Positions 11,305 to 20,313 of a stretch of DNA of 45,963 nucleotides are shown here, piece after piece. The stretch covers positions 1 to 45,963 of the forward strand of contig JANDJC010000019.1 of NCBI GenBank assembly GCA_024331045.1. Direction: 5' to 3'. The notes under the pieces were generated by a model. It had not been told where the DNA came from. It worked only from the letters and a program-made list of their open reading frames with translations, and did not search any database. This stretch comes from Nitrospira sp. (GTDB taxonomy: Bacteria > Nitrospirota > Nitrospiria > Nitrospirales > Nitrospiraceae). Made by a program: the position numbers and the translations under genes. The first letter of the stretch is position 1; each line of letters opens with the position of its first letter.

Positions 11305-12486
11305 TCAGCTTGCTTCCAGCAACGTGTTCACCTGCTGATGCACGACATCGCCGCCTCGCGTCACGAGGATCTGCTTCACGATTTCATCATCAGCCGTCGG
11401 ACCAATGTCGCCTTCCTGGCCAAGCCGAGGCAGCAGATACTGCAACAGATTGACGAGATTCTTCCCATAGAGCTGGCTGGCATGCGTGGGAACGAGGGCA
11501 GGCAGATTGGTGGGGCCCAGTACGGTCACGCCGCGATGGACCACCGTCTCGTTCGGACGGGTCATTTCGCAATTCCCCCCTCGATCCGCTGCCACGTCCA
11601 CCACCACGGCCCCTCGGCCCATCCGCTGGATCATCTCCTCCGTGATCAGGATCGGTGCCTTGCGACCCGGCACCGAGGCCGTCGTGATGACCACGTCGCT
11701 GGCCTCCACCACCGGAGCCAATCCAATCCGTTGCTGCCTATAGGTCTCCTCGTCCAACGTCTTGGCATAGCCGCTCGCCCCTTCCACGTCGCGCATATCG
11801 ATCGGAAGCTCGACGACCTTGGCCCCGACGCTGCGAATGTCTTCCTTGGCGCTCGGCCGCACGTCGTATGCCGAGACTGCCGCCCCCAAGCGGCGTGCCG
11901 TCGCAATCGCCTGCAGACCGGCTACCCCCGCACCAATTACTAACACACGGGCCGGCGGGATCGTCCCAGCCGCGGTCGTGAGCATCGGGAACAACTTGGG
12001 CGACGCCCCGGCCGCCAGCAGCGCCGCCTTGTACCCGGCCACCGTCGCCAAAGACGACAGGACGTCCATGCTCTGCGCGCGCGAGGTCCTTGGCATCAAC
12101 TCCAACGCCAACAGGGTTGCGCCAGTCGCCGCCAATTCCCGCAAGGCACGAGGGTTTCCCAAGGGATCGGCCAATCCGATGACGAGGTGACCAGGCCGGA
12201 GGAAGGCCAGATCATCACGGCCCTTTTCCCGATTGGCACCGGGAGTCCTCACTTGAAGGATCACCCGCGCCACGCCGTATAACTCCCCCCGGACCGCGAC
12301 CACGCGCGCTCCCACCGATCGGTACGCGTCATCCTCGAACCCCGCCGCCTCTCCCGCGCCGGATTCGATCGCTACCTCAAATCCCATCTTCACGAGCAGG
12401 GGAACATGGGAGGGCACCAGCGCGACCAACGTCTCGCCTGGAGCGGTTTCCCTCGGCACGCCGATTTGCATGGCTATTGCGCTCAT
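11305..12486 (-). CDS. pntAA: NAD(P)+ transhydrogenase subunit alpha part 1
   Basis: 393 residues, soluble NAD(H)-binding domain I. It resembles alanine dehydrogenase in the N-terminal lobe (GVPRETAPGE near 9-18). It has the family loop RTSRAQSMD (133-141) and a Rossmann dinucleotide motif VIGAGVAG (183-190), followed by DVRPSAKEDIRSVGAK. It docks on the membrane part made by pntAB and pntB. The start is ATG 12486, with an in-frame ATG five codons later as an alternative. It is the first gene of the pnt operon, with the promoter expected in the 12487-12998 gap. Confidence 0.95.
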   Translation of the reverse strand: MSAIAMQIGVPRETAPGETLVALVPSHVPLLVKMGFEVAIESGAGEAAGFEDDAYRSVGARVVAVRGELYGVARVILQVRTPGANREKGRDDLAFLRPGHLVIGLADPLGNPRALRELAATGATLLALELMPRTSRAQSMDVLSSLATVAGYKAALLAAGASPKLFPMLTTAAGTIPPARVLVIGAGVAGLQAIATARRLGAAVSAYDVRPSAKEDIRSVGAKVVELPIDMRDVEGASGYAKTLDEETYRQQRIGLAPVVEASDVVITTASVPGRKAPILITEEMIQRMGRGAVVVDVAADRGGNCEMTRPNETVVHRGVTVLGPTNLPALVPTHASQLYGKNLVNLLQYLLPRLGQEGDIGPTADDEIVKQILVTRGGDVVHQQVNTLLEAS

Positions 12487-12998
12487 CGTCTTCTCGGATC
12501 TCCCCTTTGACTATTCGCATCCGTTGGGTGAGAAAAGACGTCGCCGTTTGAAATCATCCAGAGAGCTCATACGGCCTGGCGAATAATACCCTTGCAGATG
12601 AGATGCCATCGCCGAACGGTTTCTCTCATTCCATCCAACAGACCTGTTGAGACAAACAACCTCGCGGCAAGAGATATTTTGGAACAGTAGGATGAACCGG
12701 TCTGTCGCTCATTGCCACAGCTTGCTTACAGGATTTTTCGATAAACTCCTCCCCGGAAGACCGGAAGAATGGGACTTTGCTCATCTGAGAGGGCGAACGT
12801 TCGTTTTTCGTTGGCATGCAAGATGCTCAACCTGGCTCAGAGGAAAACCACCTTCAACCCAAGAAGGAAAGGACACTGTCCTTCACTTGTGCGCCTCATA
12901 TAGCGACGACTCAGCCGAGAATTCGGCCGGTAAAAGGTGTACACTGTGCCTATAGGGTTGTTTGATTCGGACGCTCATCACAAGAGCAGGGGCTTGCC
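12487..12998. other. Divergent intergenic region (pnt operon / cupredoxin gene)
   Basis: About 510 bp between two divergently transcribed units, so at least two promoters are expected. I found no convincing gene; a 63-codon minus-strand frame (12626-12817) shows no family features or clear ribosome binding site. I cannot place promoter boxes with confidence. Confidence 0.45.
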
Positions 12999-13472
12999 AT
13001 GAGAGGCAGAACCATTCTCCTGATCGGGGGGGCGGCATGTGTCCTGACTGCCGGGATGCCATTCCCATTCAATGGGAGCGTAGGACAGGCCGAAACCGTC
13101 CGCTTCAACGCCTATGAGATGGAAAGTCAGCAGGCGGCGTGGGCTCCTCAGGAGGTGACGATCCGTCAACCAAACGATGGGGGCGAAGAGCTGATTTTCA
13201 TTCTGAACAATCCGACCGAGAGAACCCACGCGTTTGAAGCTCCAGGCTTGCTCGAAGAGATCATCGATCAGGATGGTTCTCCCCTCACAAGGCCGCTCCG
13301 GGCCACAGTGGCGCCCGGGGAAACGATGGAGGTCGTGATCCGTTTCGCGCCGGTCGAGAGTGATCGTGAGACGGAGCCATTCTGTCGGGACGGGTCCACC
13401 TGTTACCGATTCTATTGTCCTCTGCATCGGGGAGACGACGACCCCGGTGGCATCATCCATCTTGTCCACTGA
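12999..13472 (+). CDS. Secreted cupredoxin-like protein
   Basis: 157 residues with an N-terminal signal peptide (positive n-region, hydrophobic core about 5-20, cleavage probably after the Gln-Ala-Glu near 30-32). The rest looks like a single beta-sandwich cupredoxin domain. Candidate copper ligands are His77 (RTHAFEAPG), Cys140 and His143 (YCPLHRGD). The axial methionine usually found four or five residues after the His is not there: the segment is DDDPGGI. Two extra cysteines (129, 135) may form a disulfide. AGGGG lies upstream of the ATG at reasonable spacing. It stands alone, convergent with the phosphoketolase gene. It could be an electron carrier or a copper-binding protein; a partner oxidase is not evident nearby. 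Confidence 0.7.
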   Translation: MRGRTILLIGGAACVLTAGMPFPFNGSVGQAETVRFNAYEMESQQAAWAPQEVTIRQPNDGGEELIFILNNPTERTHAFEAPGLLEEIIDQDGSPLTRPLRATVAPGETMEVVIRFAPVESDRETEPFCRDGSTCYRFYCPLHRGDDDPGGIIHLVH

Positions 13473-13573
13473 CTGGCTGCACGCTCTCTGAGTCGTTTTC
13501 GTCTCGCTCCAACGAGCCTTGCGCTCCTGCGCTCCTTGGGAGCATGGCGTCTCGTCTCGTGATCCTGTCCACC

Positions 13574-15964
13574 CTACCTTGTACGACGCCGTCCCGCCTG
13601 CTTCCGTCCCGCGCTCCATCGCCAGTTTCTGATCTCCGGCATGTCTTCTCCGTACTTGGCGATGTATTCCTTATGTTCAATGCGTTTGTCCCGCAGGGCC
13701 TGTTTGACGTAGGCCGCCCGTGAGCCGCGCAAGGGGATCCGATCGATCACGTCGGCGACGAGATGAAATCGATCCAGATCGTTCATGACCGTCATGTCAA
13801 ACGGCGTCGTAGTCGTCCCTTCCTCCTTGTAGCCTCGCACATGCAGGTTCTTGTGATTGGTCCGTCGATAGGTCAATCGATGAATCAGCCAGGGATACCC
13901 ATGAAAGGCGAAGATGATCGGTTTGTCGGTCGTGAACAAGGTATCAAACTCTTTGTCGGACAATCCGTTCGGATGCTCGCCGGGCGGCTGGAGCTTCATC
14001 AGATCAATCACGTTGATCACTCGCACTTTCACCTCGGGCAGATAGATCCGTAGCAACGACACCGCCGCTAGGGTCTCTACTGTAGGAATGTCTCCGCAAC
14101 AGGCCATGACCACGTCCGGTTCGCCTTCCTGATCATTGCTAGCCCAACCCCAGATGCCGATCCCCGCCGTCCCATGTTTGACCGCGGCGTCCATGTCGAG
14201 CCATTGGGGCGCCAGCTGCTTTCCGGCCACGATGACGTTCACGAGATTCCGGCTGCGCAAACACTTGTCGGTCACATAGAGCAAGGTGTTGGCGTCCGGC
14301 GGCAGGTACACGCGGATCACCTCGGCCTTTTTGTTCACAACATGATCGATGAAGCCGGGGTCTTGATGGCTGAACCCGTTGTGATCCTGCCGCCAGACGT
14401 GGGAGGACAACAAATAGTTGAGGGACGCGATCGGCCGCCTCCATGGAATGGAGTTACAAACCTTCAACCATTTGGCATGTTGGTTAAACATCGAATCCAC
14501 AATATGGATGAACGCCTCATAGCAGGAGAAGAACCCGTGCCGGCCCGTGAGCAGATAGCCTTCCAGCCATCCCTGACATTGATGCTCGCTCAACATTTCC
14601 ATCACTCGACCATCGGGCGACAAACTGTCGTCATGGGGATACCGATCCGCCATCCACGTGCGCCCCGTGACTTGCAAGACATCCTGCCAACGATTCGAGT
14701 TGTTTTCGTCGGGGCTGAAGAGCCGAAAGTTTCGCTGGTCCAGATTGAGCTTCATCGTGTCACGTAAAAACTGCCCCATGACGCGCGTGGCTTCCGCATC
14801 GACGGCACCCGGCTCCTTCACCGGCACAGCATAGTCTCGAAAATCAGGCAGACGGAGGTCTTTCAACAACAACCCACCGTTCGCATGCGGATTGGCACTC
14901 ATGCGGCGTTCCCCCTTGGGCGCCAGCTCGGCCAGCTCAGACTTCAATCGGCCAGTCTCATCGAACAACTCCTCAGGCTTGTAACTTTTCATCCACCGTT
15001 CAAGAATTTTGATATGCGCAGCCTTGTCCATGTCTCCCATCGGGACTTGATGAGAGCGCCAATAATCTTCCACCCGCTTCCCGTCGATCTCGGCCGGGCA
15101 GGTCCAGCCCTTGGGGGTACGGAGCACGATCATAGGCCAGACAGGTCGTCGGACGGCCCCATTGACTTGAGCATCCCGCTTGATCTTCTGAATCTCTTCC
15201 ACCACCACATCGAGTGTTTCAGCCATCAAGCGGTGCATCGTTCGAGGATCACTGCCTTCGACAAAATAGGGGTGATGGCCATAGCCTCGTAGCAATTGTT
15301 CCAGCTCATCACGGCTGATTCGAGCCAGGATCGTCGGGTTGGCGATCTTGTAACCGTTGAGATGGAGAATGGGCAACACCACGCCGTCCGTGACCGGGTT
15401 CAAAAATTTGTTCGAGTGCCAGCTTGTGGCCAAGGGACCGGTCTCCGCCTCACCATCTCCCACGACGCAGGCGACGATCAGATCAGGATTGTCGAACGCG
15501 GCGCCATAGGCATGGGAGAGGGCGTAGCCCAATTCGCCTCCTTCATGGATGGAGCCGGGTGTTTCCGGCGCGACATGACTGGGAATGCCGCCGGGAAATG
15601 AGAACTGTTTGAACAGCCGTTTCATACCTTGCTCATCCTGCGAGACGTTCGGATAGACCTCGCTATAGGTCCCCTCCAGATAGGCATTCGCAACCAGTGC
15701 CGGCCCTCCGTGACCAGGTCCGGTGATGTAAATCATGTTGAGATCATACTGCTTGATGATGCGATTGAGATGGACATAGATAAAATTCAGCCCCGGGGTC
15801 GTCCCCCAATGACCCAACAGCCGCGGCTTGATGTGGTCTCGCGTCAAGGGCTTCCGGAGCAGCGGATTATCGTAGAGATAAATTTGGCCAACCGACAGAT
15901 AGTTGGCCGCTCGCCAGTAGGCATCGAGTTTTTCGAGGAAGTCCGCTGACAGTGAGTTCTTCAT
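13574..15964 (-). CDS. xfp: Phosphoketolase (xylulose-5-P / fructose-6-P)
   Basis: 796 residues, the usual length for the family. This thiamine-diphosphate enzyme splits xylulose-5-P or fructose-6-P with phosphate to acetyl-phosphate plus an aldose phosphate. Visible motifs are [11 protein letters not shown] (51-61), GPGHGGPA (82-89), the ThDP/Mg2+ motif GDGEAETG (169-176) and HLNGYKI just after. The frame stays open 45 codons upstream, but the start is ATG 15964: it matches the family N-terminus and has GAGGGG about eight bases upstream. It follows glgP by about 130 bp on the same strand. Together they would turn glucan-derived hexose phosphate into acetyl-phosphate without the full glycolytic route. 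Confidence 0.96.
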   Translation of the reverse strand: MKNSLSADFLEKLDAYWRAANYLSVGQIYLYDNPLLRKPLTRDHIKPRLLGHWGTTPGLNFIYVHLNRIIKQYDLNMIYITGPGHGGPALVANAYLEGTYSEVYPNVSQDEQGMKRLFKQFSFPGGIPSHVAPETPGSIHEGGELGYALSHAYGAAFDNPDLIVACVVGDGEAETGPLATSWHSNKFLNPVTDGVVLPILHLNGYKIANPTILARISRDELEQLLRGYGHHPYFVEGSDPRTMHRLMAETLDVVVEEIQKIKRDAQVNGAVRRPVWPMIVLRTPKGWTCPAEIDGKRVEDYWRSHQVPMGDMDKAAHIKILERWMKSYKPEELFDETGRLKSELAELAPKGERRMSANPHANGGLLLKDLRLPDFRDYAVPVKEPGAVDAEATRVMGQFLRDTMKLNLDQRNFRLFSPDENNSNRWQDVLQVTGRTWMADRYPHDDSLSPDGRVMEMLSEHQCQGWLEGYLLTGRHGFFSCYEAFIHIVDSMFNQHAKWLKVCNSIPWRRPIASLNYLLSSHVWRQDHNGFSHQDPGFIDHVVNKKAEVIRVYLPPDANTLLYVTDKCLRSRNLVNVIVAGKQLAPQWLDMDAAVKHGTAGIGIWGWASNDQEGEPDVVMACCGDIPTVETLAAVSLLRIYLPEVKVRVINVIDLMKLQPPGEHPNGLSDKEFDTLFTTDKPIIFAFHGYPWLIHRLTYRRTNHKNLHVRGYKEEGTTTTPFDMTVMNDLDRFHLVADVIDRIPLRGSRAAYVKQALRDKRIEHKEYIAKYGEDMPEIRNWRWSAGRKQAGRRRTR

Positions 15965-16095
15965 GGACGTTGCGCCCCTCCGATGGGATAGATTTCCGTT
16001 CGCTTGTCTATCTTGCTGTCTTCGCCCGTTCTCTTCGCTCATCATTCCGCTCACCATCCCTCGTTTCCGGCATTGCCGTGCGGTCTTGTCAACCG

Positions 16096-17850
16096 TCACC
16101 CGCGACGGGCATATTCTCCTGCCAGTCGATACGCTTTGTGGAGGTATTGTGAGACCATGCGCTGCGTATTGAAAAAGCCGCCGTTGAGCGCGATCGCATG
16201 GCGCATGATTTCAAGGAATCGATCCCGTTTTCCATAAAACAGGGGCAAAATTTTTTCGTCGAGTTTTCGGTACAGTTCTGCCGCGTGGATCGCGTCCAGA
16301 TCCTGATTTTGTTCCTTCCCTGGTTCCCGATCCCCAATTGACCAGCCGGTCACATCCTCCACGTGCCCCTCGATCCACCAACCGTCAAGCACACTCAGGC
16401 TGGGCACCCCATTGATCGCCGCCTTCATCCCGCTGGTGCCCGACGCTTCGAGGGGTGGGAGCGGTGTATTCAACCAGAGATCCGATCCGGCGCAAAGCAG
16501 CCGAGCCAGGGTCATGTCGTAATTGGGTAGATAGATCACTCCAATCTTGTCGCGTAACGTTTGACGCATCTCGTGGATGCGGCGAATCATCTGTTTCCCC
16601 TCATGATCACGCGGATGGGCCTTACCGGCAAATACGAGCTGAAGGGGGCCGGTCCGTTCGGCAATGGAGACCAACCGGTTCACGTCGTGAAAGATCAATG
16701 TGCTTCGTTTATACGCCGTCGCTCGTCTGGCACAGCCAATCGTCAGCACGTCGCGATCGAAACCGGCGTTGGCTTCTCGGTTCGCATAGTCGATCAAGGC
16801 GCGTTTGGCGGCGAGGTGGGCGTCCCAGATTTCTTCGAGCGGAATCCCAATCGCGTAACGGAGCGAGAGTTGATCGCGCCGCCAATCGGGCAGCCGTCGG
16901 TCAAACAGCGATTGGAAGGAAGGGGCGGCCCAGGTCACCGCGTGCACGCCGTTCGTAATTGAATGGATCGGATAGCCGGGGAACAGAGTGGTGGAGACCT
17001 CGCCATGTTTCATCGCCACCCCGTTGATGAACCGGGATCCGCGCAGCGCCAGTCGGGTCATGTTCAGACTTTGATCCTGGAGACAGGCGTCCAGCCACAG
17101 ACACCGTCGGTCACCCAGCACCCGACGAGCCAAGTCATGCGGAAACTGATCATGACCGGCGGGAACCGGCGTATGGGTCGTGAACACACACTGTTCACGA
17201 ACGGCGTCAATCAGATCGGCGGGAACCGCGTGCTCGGACGAGCGGGAGGCCAGCTTTTCTTCCAGCAGTGCCAGCACCAGCAACGCTGCATGGCCTTCGT
17301 TAAGATGAAATCGCCGAATGTGGTTGTATCCCAGCGCCCGCAGCAGGCGATAGCCTCCGAATCCCAACACCACCTCCTGGCAAAGGCGGTACCGGTCATC
17401 GCCTCCGTACAGCATATCGGTCAGTGTCCGATCCCATGGATCGTTCTCGGGAAGATCGGTGTCCAGCAGGTAGACCGGAACCTCTCCCCCTGTTTCTCCT
17501 CGGACCCGAATATGCCAGGCTCCCACCTGCACGGTCCGTCCTTCGATCTCAACCGTGACACGCTGCGAAATCGGATGGCAGAAATCATTGATCGGCCAGG
17601 CCACCGGCTCTTCCCGTTGCCACCCCTGCTCATCCAATCGTTGGTAAAAATATCCCCGCCGATGCAACAGCGTCACGGCCACCAGAGGAATTTCCAGATC
17701 AGCGGCGGATCGGATCGTATCCCCCGCCAACACTCCCAAACCGCCCGCGTAGGTGGGCATGCCCGGATCAATACCGATTTCCATCGAGAAATACGCGACC
17801 AATGGCTGCTCAGCGCCGACCGTCTTGAACAATGGGCCATCCATCATCAT
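16096..17850 (-). CDS. glgP: Alpha-glucan phosphorylase (GT35, short bacterial form)
   Basis: 584 residues, shorter than the ~800-residue E. coli enzymes but typical of the alpha-glucan phosphorylase form in many environmental bacteria. It releases glucose-1-phosphate from glycogen or maltodextrin. Motifs seen are YFSMEIGID (20-28), [11 protein letters not shown] (34-44), FHLNEGHAA (181-189), HTPVPAGHD (226-234), the loop before TNGVH (299-303) and the pyridoxal-phosphate segment [10 protein letters not shown] with Lys476. The start is the first of three tandem ATG codons, with GGAAGGTGG just upstream. It lies immediately upstream of phosphoketolase and follows the ABC permease gene at 100 bp. 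Confidence 0.95.
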   Translation of the reverse strand: MMMDGPLFKTVGAEQPLVAYFSMEIGIDPGMPTYAGGLGVLAGDTIRSAADLEIPLVAVTLLHRRGYFYQRLDEQGWQREEPVAWPINDFCHPISQRVTVEIEGRTVQVGAWHIRVRGETGGEVPVYLLDTDLPENDPWDRTLTDMLYGGDDRYRLCQEVVLGFGGYRLLRALGYNHIRRFHLNEGHAALLVLALLEEKLASRSSEHAVPADLIDAVREQCVFTTHTPVPAGHDQFPHDLARRVLGDRRCLWLDACLQDQSLNMTRLALRGSRFINGVAMKHGEVSTTLFPGYPIHSITNGVHAVTWAAPSFQSLFDRRLPDWRRDQLSLRYAIGIPLEEIWDAHLAAKRALIDYANREANAGFDRDVLTIGCARRATAYKRSTLIFHDVNRLVSIAERTGPLQLVFAGKAHPRDHEGKQMIRRIHEMRQTLRDKIGVIYLPNYDMTLARLLCAGSDLWLNTPLPPLEASGTSGMKAAINGVPSLSVLDGWWIEGHVEDVTGWSIGDREPGKEQNQDLDAIHAAELYRKLDEKILPLFYGKRDRFLEIMRHAIALNGGFFNTQRMVSQYLHKAYRLAGEYARRG

Positions 17851-17950
17851 CCACCTTCCGGCAACGACATGGGAAATCTTTCATCAGCATGATGCTTGAG
17901 GGGTCTAAACAACGAGCCACCCAGGGGAGCACCATCTTCTCATCATCCTT

Positions 17951-19123
17951 TTATGCGAACTGTTTGTGAAACCGCCACATGCCCAGGCCAAATAAGACTC
18001 CGCCTAAGAGCACCATGGCCACCACGGCATCCCAGAGGACATCAAGCCCGACCCCCTTGAGCAAAATACCATGCGCGATCTTAGTGAAGTAGCGGAGCGG
18101 CGACACCGCCATGATGGACTGCACCCAGGGGGGCATTGCCTCGTACGGCGTGGTGATGCCAGACAACAGAAACATGGGCGAGATTACCAGCAACGAGACC
18201 ATGCCGATCTGGGCCTGGTTCTTCGTCACCGTGGCGGCAAAGAGGCCCAGACCGGCAGTGGTCACACAGTACAGGGCCGTCAGTACCAGAAACAGGGCGA
18301 GGCTCCCCTTAATCGGTACGCCGAAGAAAGGCTTCATGATGACCATCACGGCAAACAGTGTGGAGGCAAGAATCACCAACGTCATCGCTAGGACTTTTGA
18401 CAGCATCATGTGGAGAGGCGTGACCGGCGCGACCAGCAATTGCTCCACCGTCCCATGCTCCTTCTCCCGCACGAGCGCCGCCGCCGGCAAGAGAAACGCA
18501 AACAATGTGATCATGCGGAGGATGTGCGCAATCGATTGAAACCAGGTTTCATCTTGATTGGGGTTATACCAGACTCGGGGAGCACTCTCGACCACTGGCA
18601 GATCAACCCGCCCCCCCGAGATTGCGGCCATCCGGCCGGCCGCCAGCTCCGTTGCCACGTCTCCCACAATGCGGGCCACGTACGAGGCGGCCGACAGCGC
18701 TTGTGCGGCATTCGTCGTATCCACCTGCAATTGGAGCGCGATGGGCTCGCCTCCGCGAATAGCCTCATGAAATCGCGGCGGGATGCTCAAGAACAACATC
18801 GCCGCCCCCTGGTTCAGCCGTTCGAGCCCCACCTGCAGCTCCGGCACTTCTCCCTCGAAACGAAACGTGGGTTCGCGAAAGCGACGGATCAACTCGCGCG
18901 ACGACTCGCTGCGGTCACCGTCATGCACCACGAGGCTTGCACTCTTGACCTGCATCGTGATGCCCACGCCGCTGATGCAGACCGACAGAGAAAACGAGTA
19001 GATCAGAAACAACAATAAGGGTCCATCGCGCCTCAATTGCAGCAATTCCTTCTTCGTCATGACCAAGAGACGAAGCACCCACACTCGAGCGGCACTGATT
19101 GTTCCCTGTCCATGCCCTCTCAC
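17951..19123 (-). CDS. ABC-2 type permease, YhhJ/YbhR-like
   Basis: 390 residues. One helix near the N-terminus (about 34-54), then a long extracytoplasmic domain (about 60-210), then five C-terminal helices with the family segment LVREKEHGTVEQLLVAPV just before them. This is the ABC-2 export permease layout of the YbhFSR and YhiH/RbbA group. The start is GTG 19123 with GAGGGGG at good spacing; no ATG is near. It follows the other permease by 35 bp and is the last gene of the efflux operon. It probably forms a heterodimer with that permease, powered by the double ATPase. The substrate is unknown. Confidence 0.9.
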   Translation of the reverse strand: MRGHGQGTISAARVWVLRLLVMTKKELLQLRRDGPLLLFLIYSFSLSVCISGVGITMQVKSASLVVHDGDRSESSRELIRRFREPTFRFEGEVPELQVGLERLNQGAAMLFLSIPPRFHEAIRGGEPIALQLQVDTTNAAQALSAASYVARIVGDVATELAAGRMAAISGGRVDLPVVESAPRVWYNPNQDETWFQSIAHILRMITLFAFLLPAAALVREKEHGTVEQLLVAPVTPLHMMLSKVLAMTLVILASTLFAVMVIMKPFFGVPIKGSLALFLVLTALYCVTTAGLGLFAATVTKNQAQIGMVSLLVISPMFLLSGITTPYEAMPPWVQSIMAVSPLRYFTKIAHGILLKGVGLDVLWDAVVAMVLLGGVLFGLGMWRFHKQFA

Positions 19124-19158
19124 GTCACCCCCTCTGTCATGCCCGCTCTAACACTCGC

Positions 19159-20313
19159 CTAGGCGTTCGGTCGTTTCGTGAAAAGACGATGCGCAAGGAG
19201 CAGAATCGCCCCGGCAAAGCCCGCCAGTGCCAGGATATCCAGCCACAGGGTATGGAGACTGAATCGTTTGAGAAAGCTCGCTCGCACCACGTCGGTGTAA
19301 TACATGGCCGGAAAGGCATGGGCTTGCAGCCGCGCTCCCAACCCCAATGACGACACCGGCACCAACAAGCCCGAATACAAAATTGTCGGCACCATCGCGA
19401 TGATGATGGTGATGATCAAGGCGGCCATCTGGGTCCGGACCAGGAGGGAGACCACCAACCCCATGCCGGTGCTGCACAAGACAAACAGGACCGACGCAAC
19501 AAAGAACACCACAACATTCCCTTTAAACGGCACGTCAAAGAGCCAGACGGCCGTCGCCCACAACACAACGACGTTAATCATCGAAATGGCGCAGTAGGGA
19601 GCGAGTTTGCCCAAGAGAATGTCGCCTTTGCTGGCCGTGGAACCGTACATCGTGTAGATTGAACCGGTTTCTTTTTCTCGTACCATCCCCAAGGCTGTCA
19701 GGATCGGTGGTGAGACCATGAGGGCGAACATGATGAGAGCCGGCACGATCGACCAGGTGCCTCGAACCTCTTCGTTGTAGAGGTAGCGAGTTTCCACCGT
19801 CACGGGCTCGAGAAGGCGGGAGGCCTCGTCGCGGGTCATTCCCCTGGTGCGAACCAAAAAATCGGTCAGGAGGTCTCTCGAAAAGGCCCGATTGATGGCC
19901 AGGACATAGCTCTTGGTGATATCGGCATGGAGCGGGAATGAGCCATCCAGCAGGATTTGGACGGTCGTGGGCCGCCCCGCTGACAAGCGTCCTTGGAACC
20001 CTTCGGAAACGATGATTGCCAGGCGAATGGCCGTCTTCCCTAAGAGACCTTCGATCTCCCGTTCATCTTGAATAGTTCCTCGATAGTCGAAATAGCGAGA
20101 CTCGATGAACCGGTAAACATAGTCGCGGCTCAACGGCGAACGGTCCCGATCCACGACAGCGAACGGCACCCGCTCCACATCCAACACGAGGCCGTACCCA
20201 AATACGACCATCCATAAAGGAGGGAGCAAGAACGCCATCAGCAGAAACAGCCGGTTGCGTACTGTCTCCTTCCATTCCTTCTTGGCGACCGCGGCAAGGC
20301 GACGGATCGTCAC
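19159..20313 (-). CDS. ABC-2 type permease, YbhS-like
   Basis: 384 residues with the same layout as its neighbour: a first helix at about 22-42, a large extracytoplasmic domain, and five to six helices from about 180, preceded by the MVREKETGSIYTMYGSTAS segment. The start GTG overlaps the TGA of the ATPase gene by four bases (20310-20313), showing translational coupling. The two permeases differ enough to be distinct subunits of one transporter. In E. coli the YbhG-YbhFSR system exports drugs and has been linked to cation export; the substrate here is open. Confidence 0.9.
   Translation of the reverse strand: MTIRRLAAVAKKEWKETVRNRLFLLMAFLLPPLWMVVFGYGLVLDVERVPFAVVDRDRSPLSRDYVYRFIESRYFDYRGTIQDEREIEGLLGKTAIRLAIIVSEGFQGRLSAGRPTTVQILLDGSFPLHADITKSYVLAINRAFSRDLLTDFLVRTRGMTRDEASRLLEPVTVETRYLYNEEVRGTWSIVPALIMFALMVSPPILTALGMVREKETGSIYTMYGSTASKGDILLGKLAPYCAISMINVVVLWATAVWLFDVPFKGNVVVFFVASVLFVLCSTGMGLVVSLLVRTQMAALIITIIIAMVPTILYSGLLVPVSSLGLGARLQAHAFPAMYYTDVVRASFLKRFSLHTLWLDILALAGFAGAILLLAHRLFTKRPNA

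Noticed and set aside
12626..12817. Possible 63-aa gene in the pnt/cupredoxin gap
   Set aside because: Composition and lack of motifs or start signal give no support.
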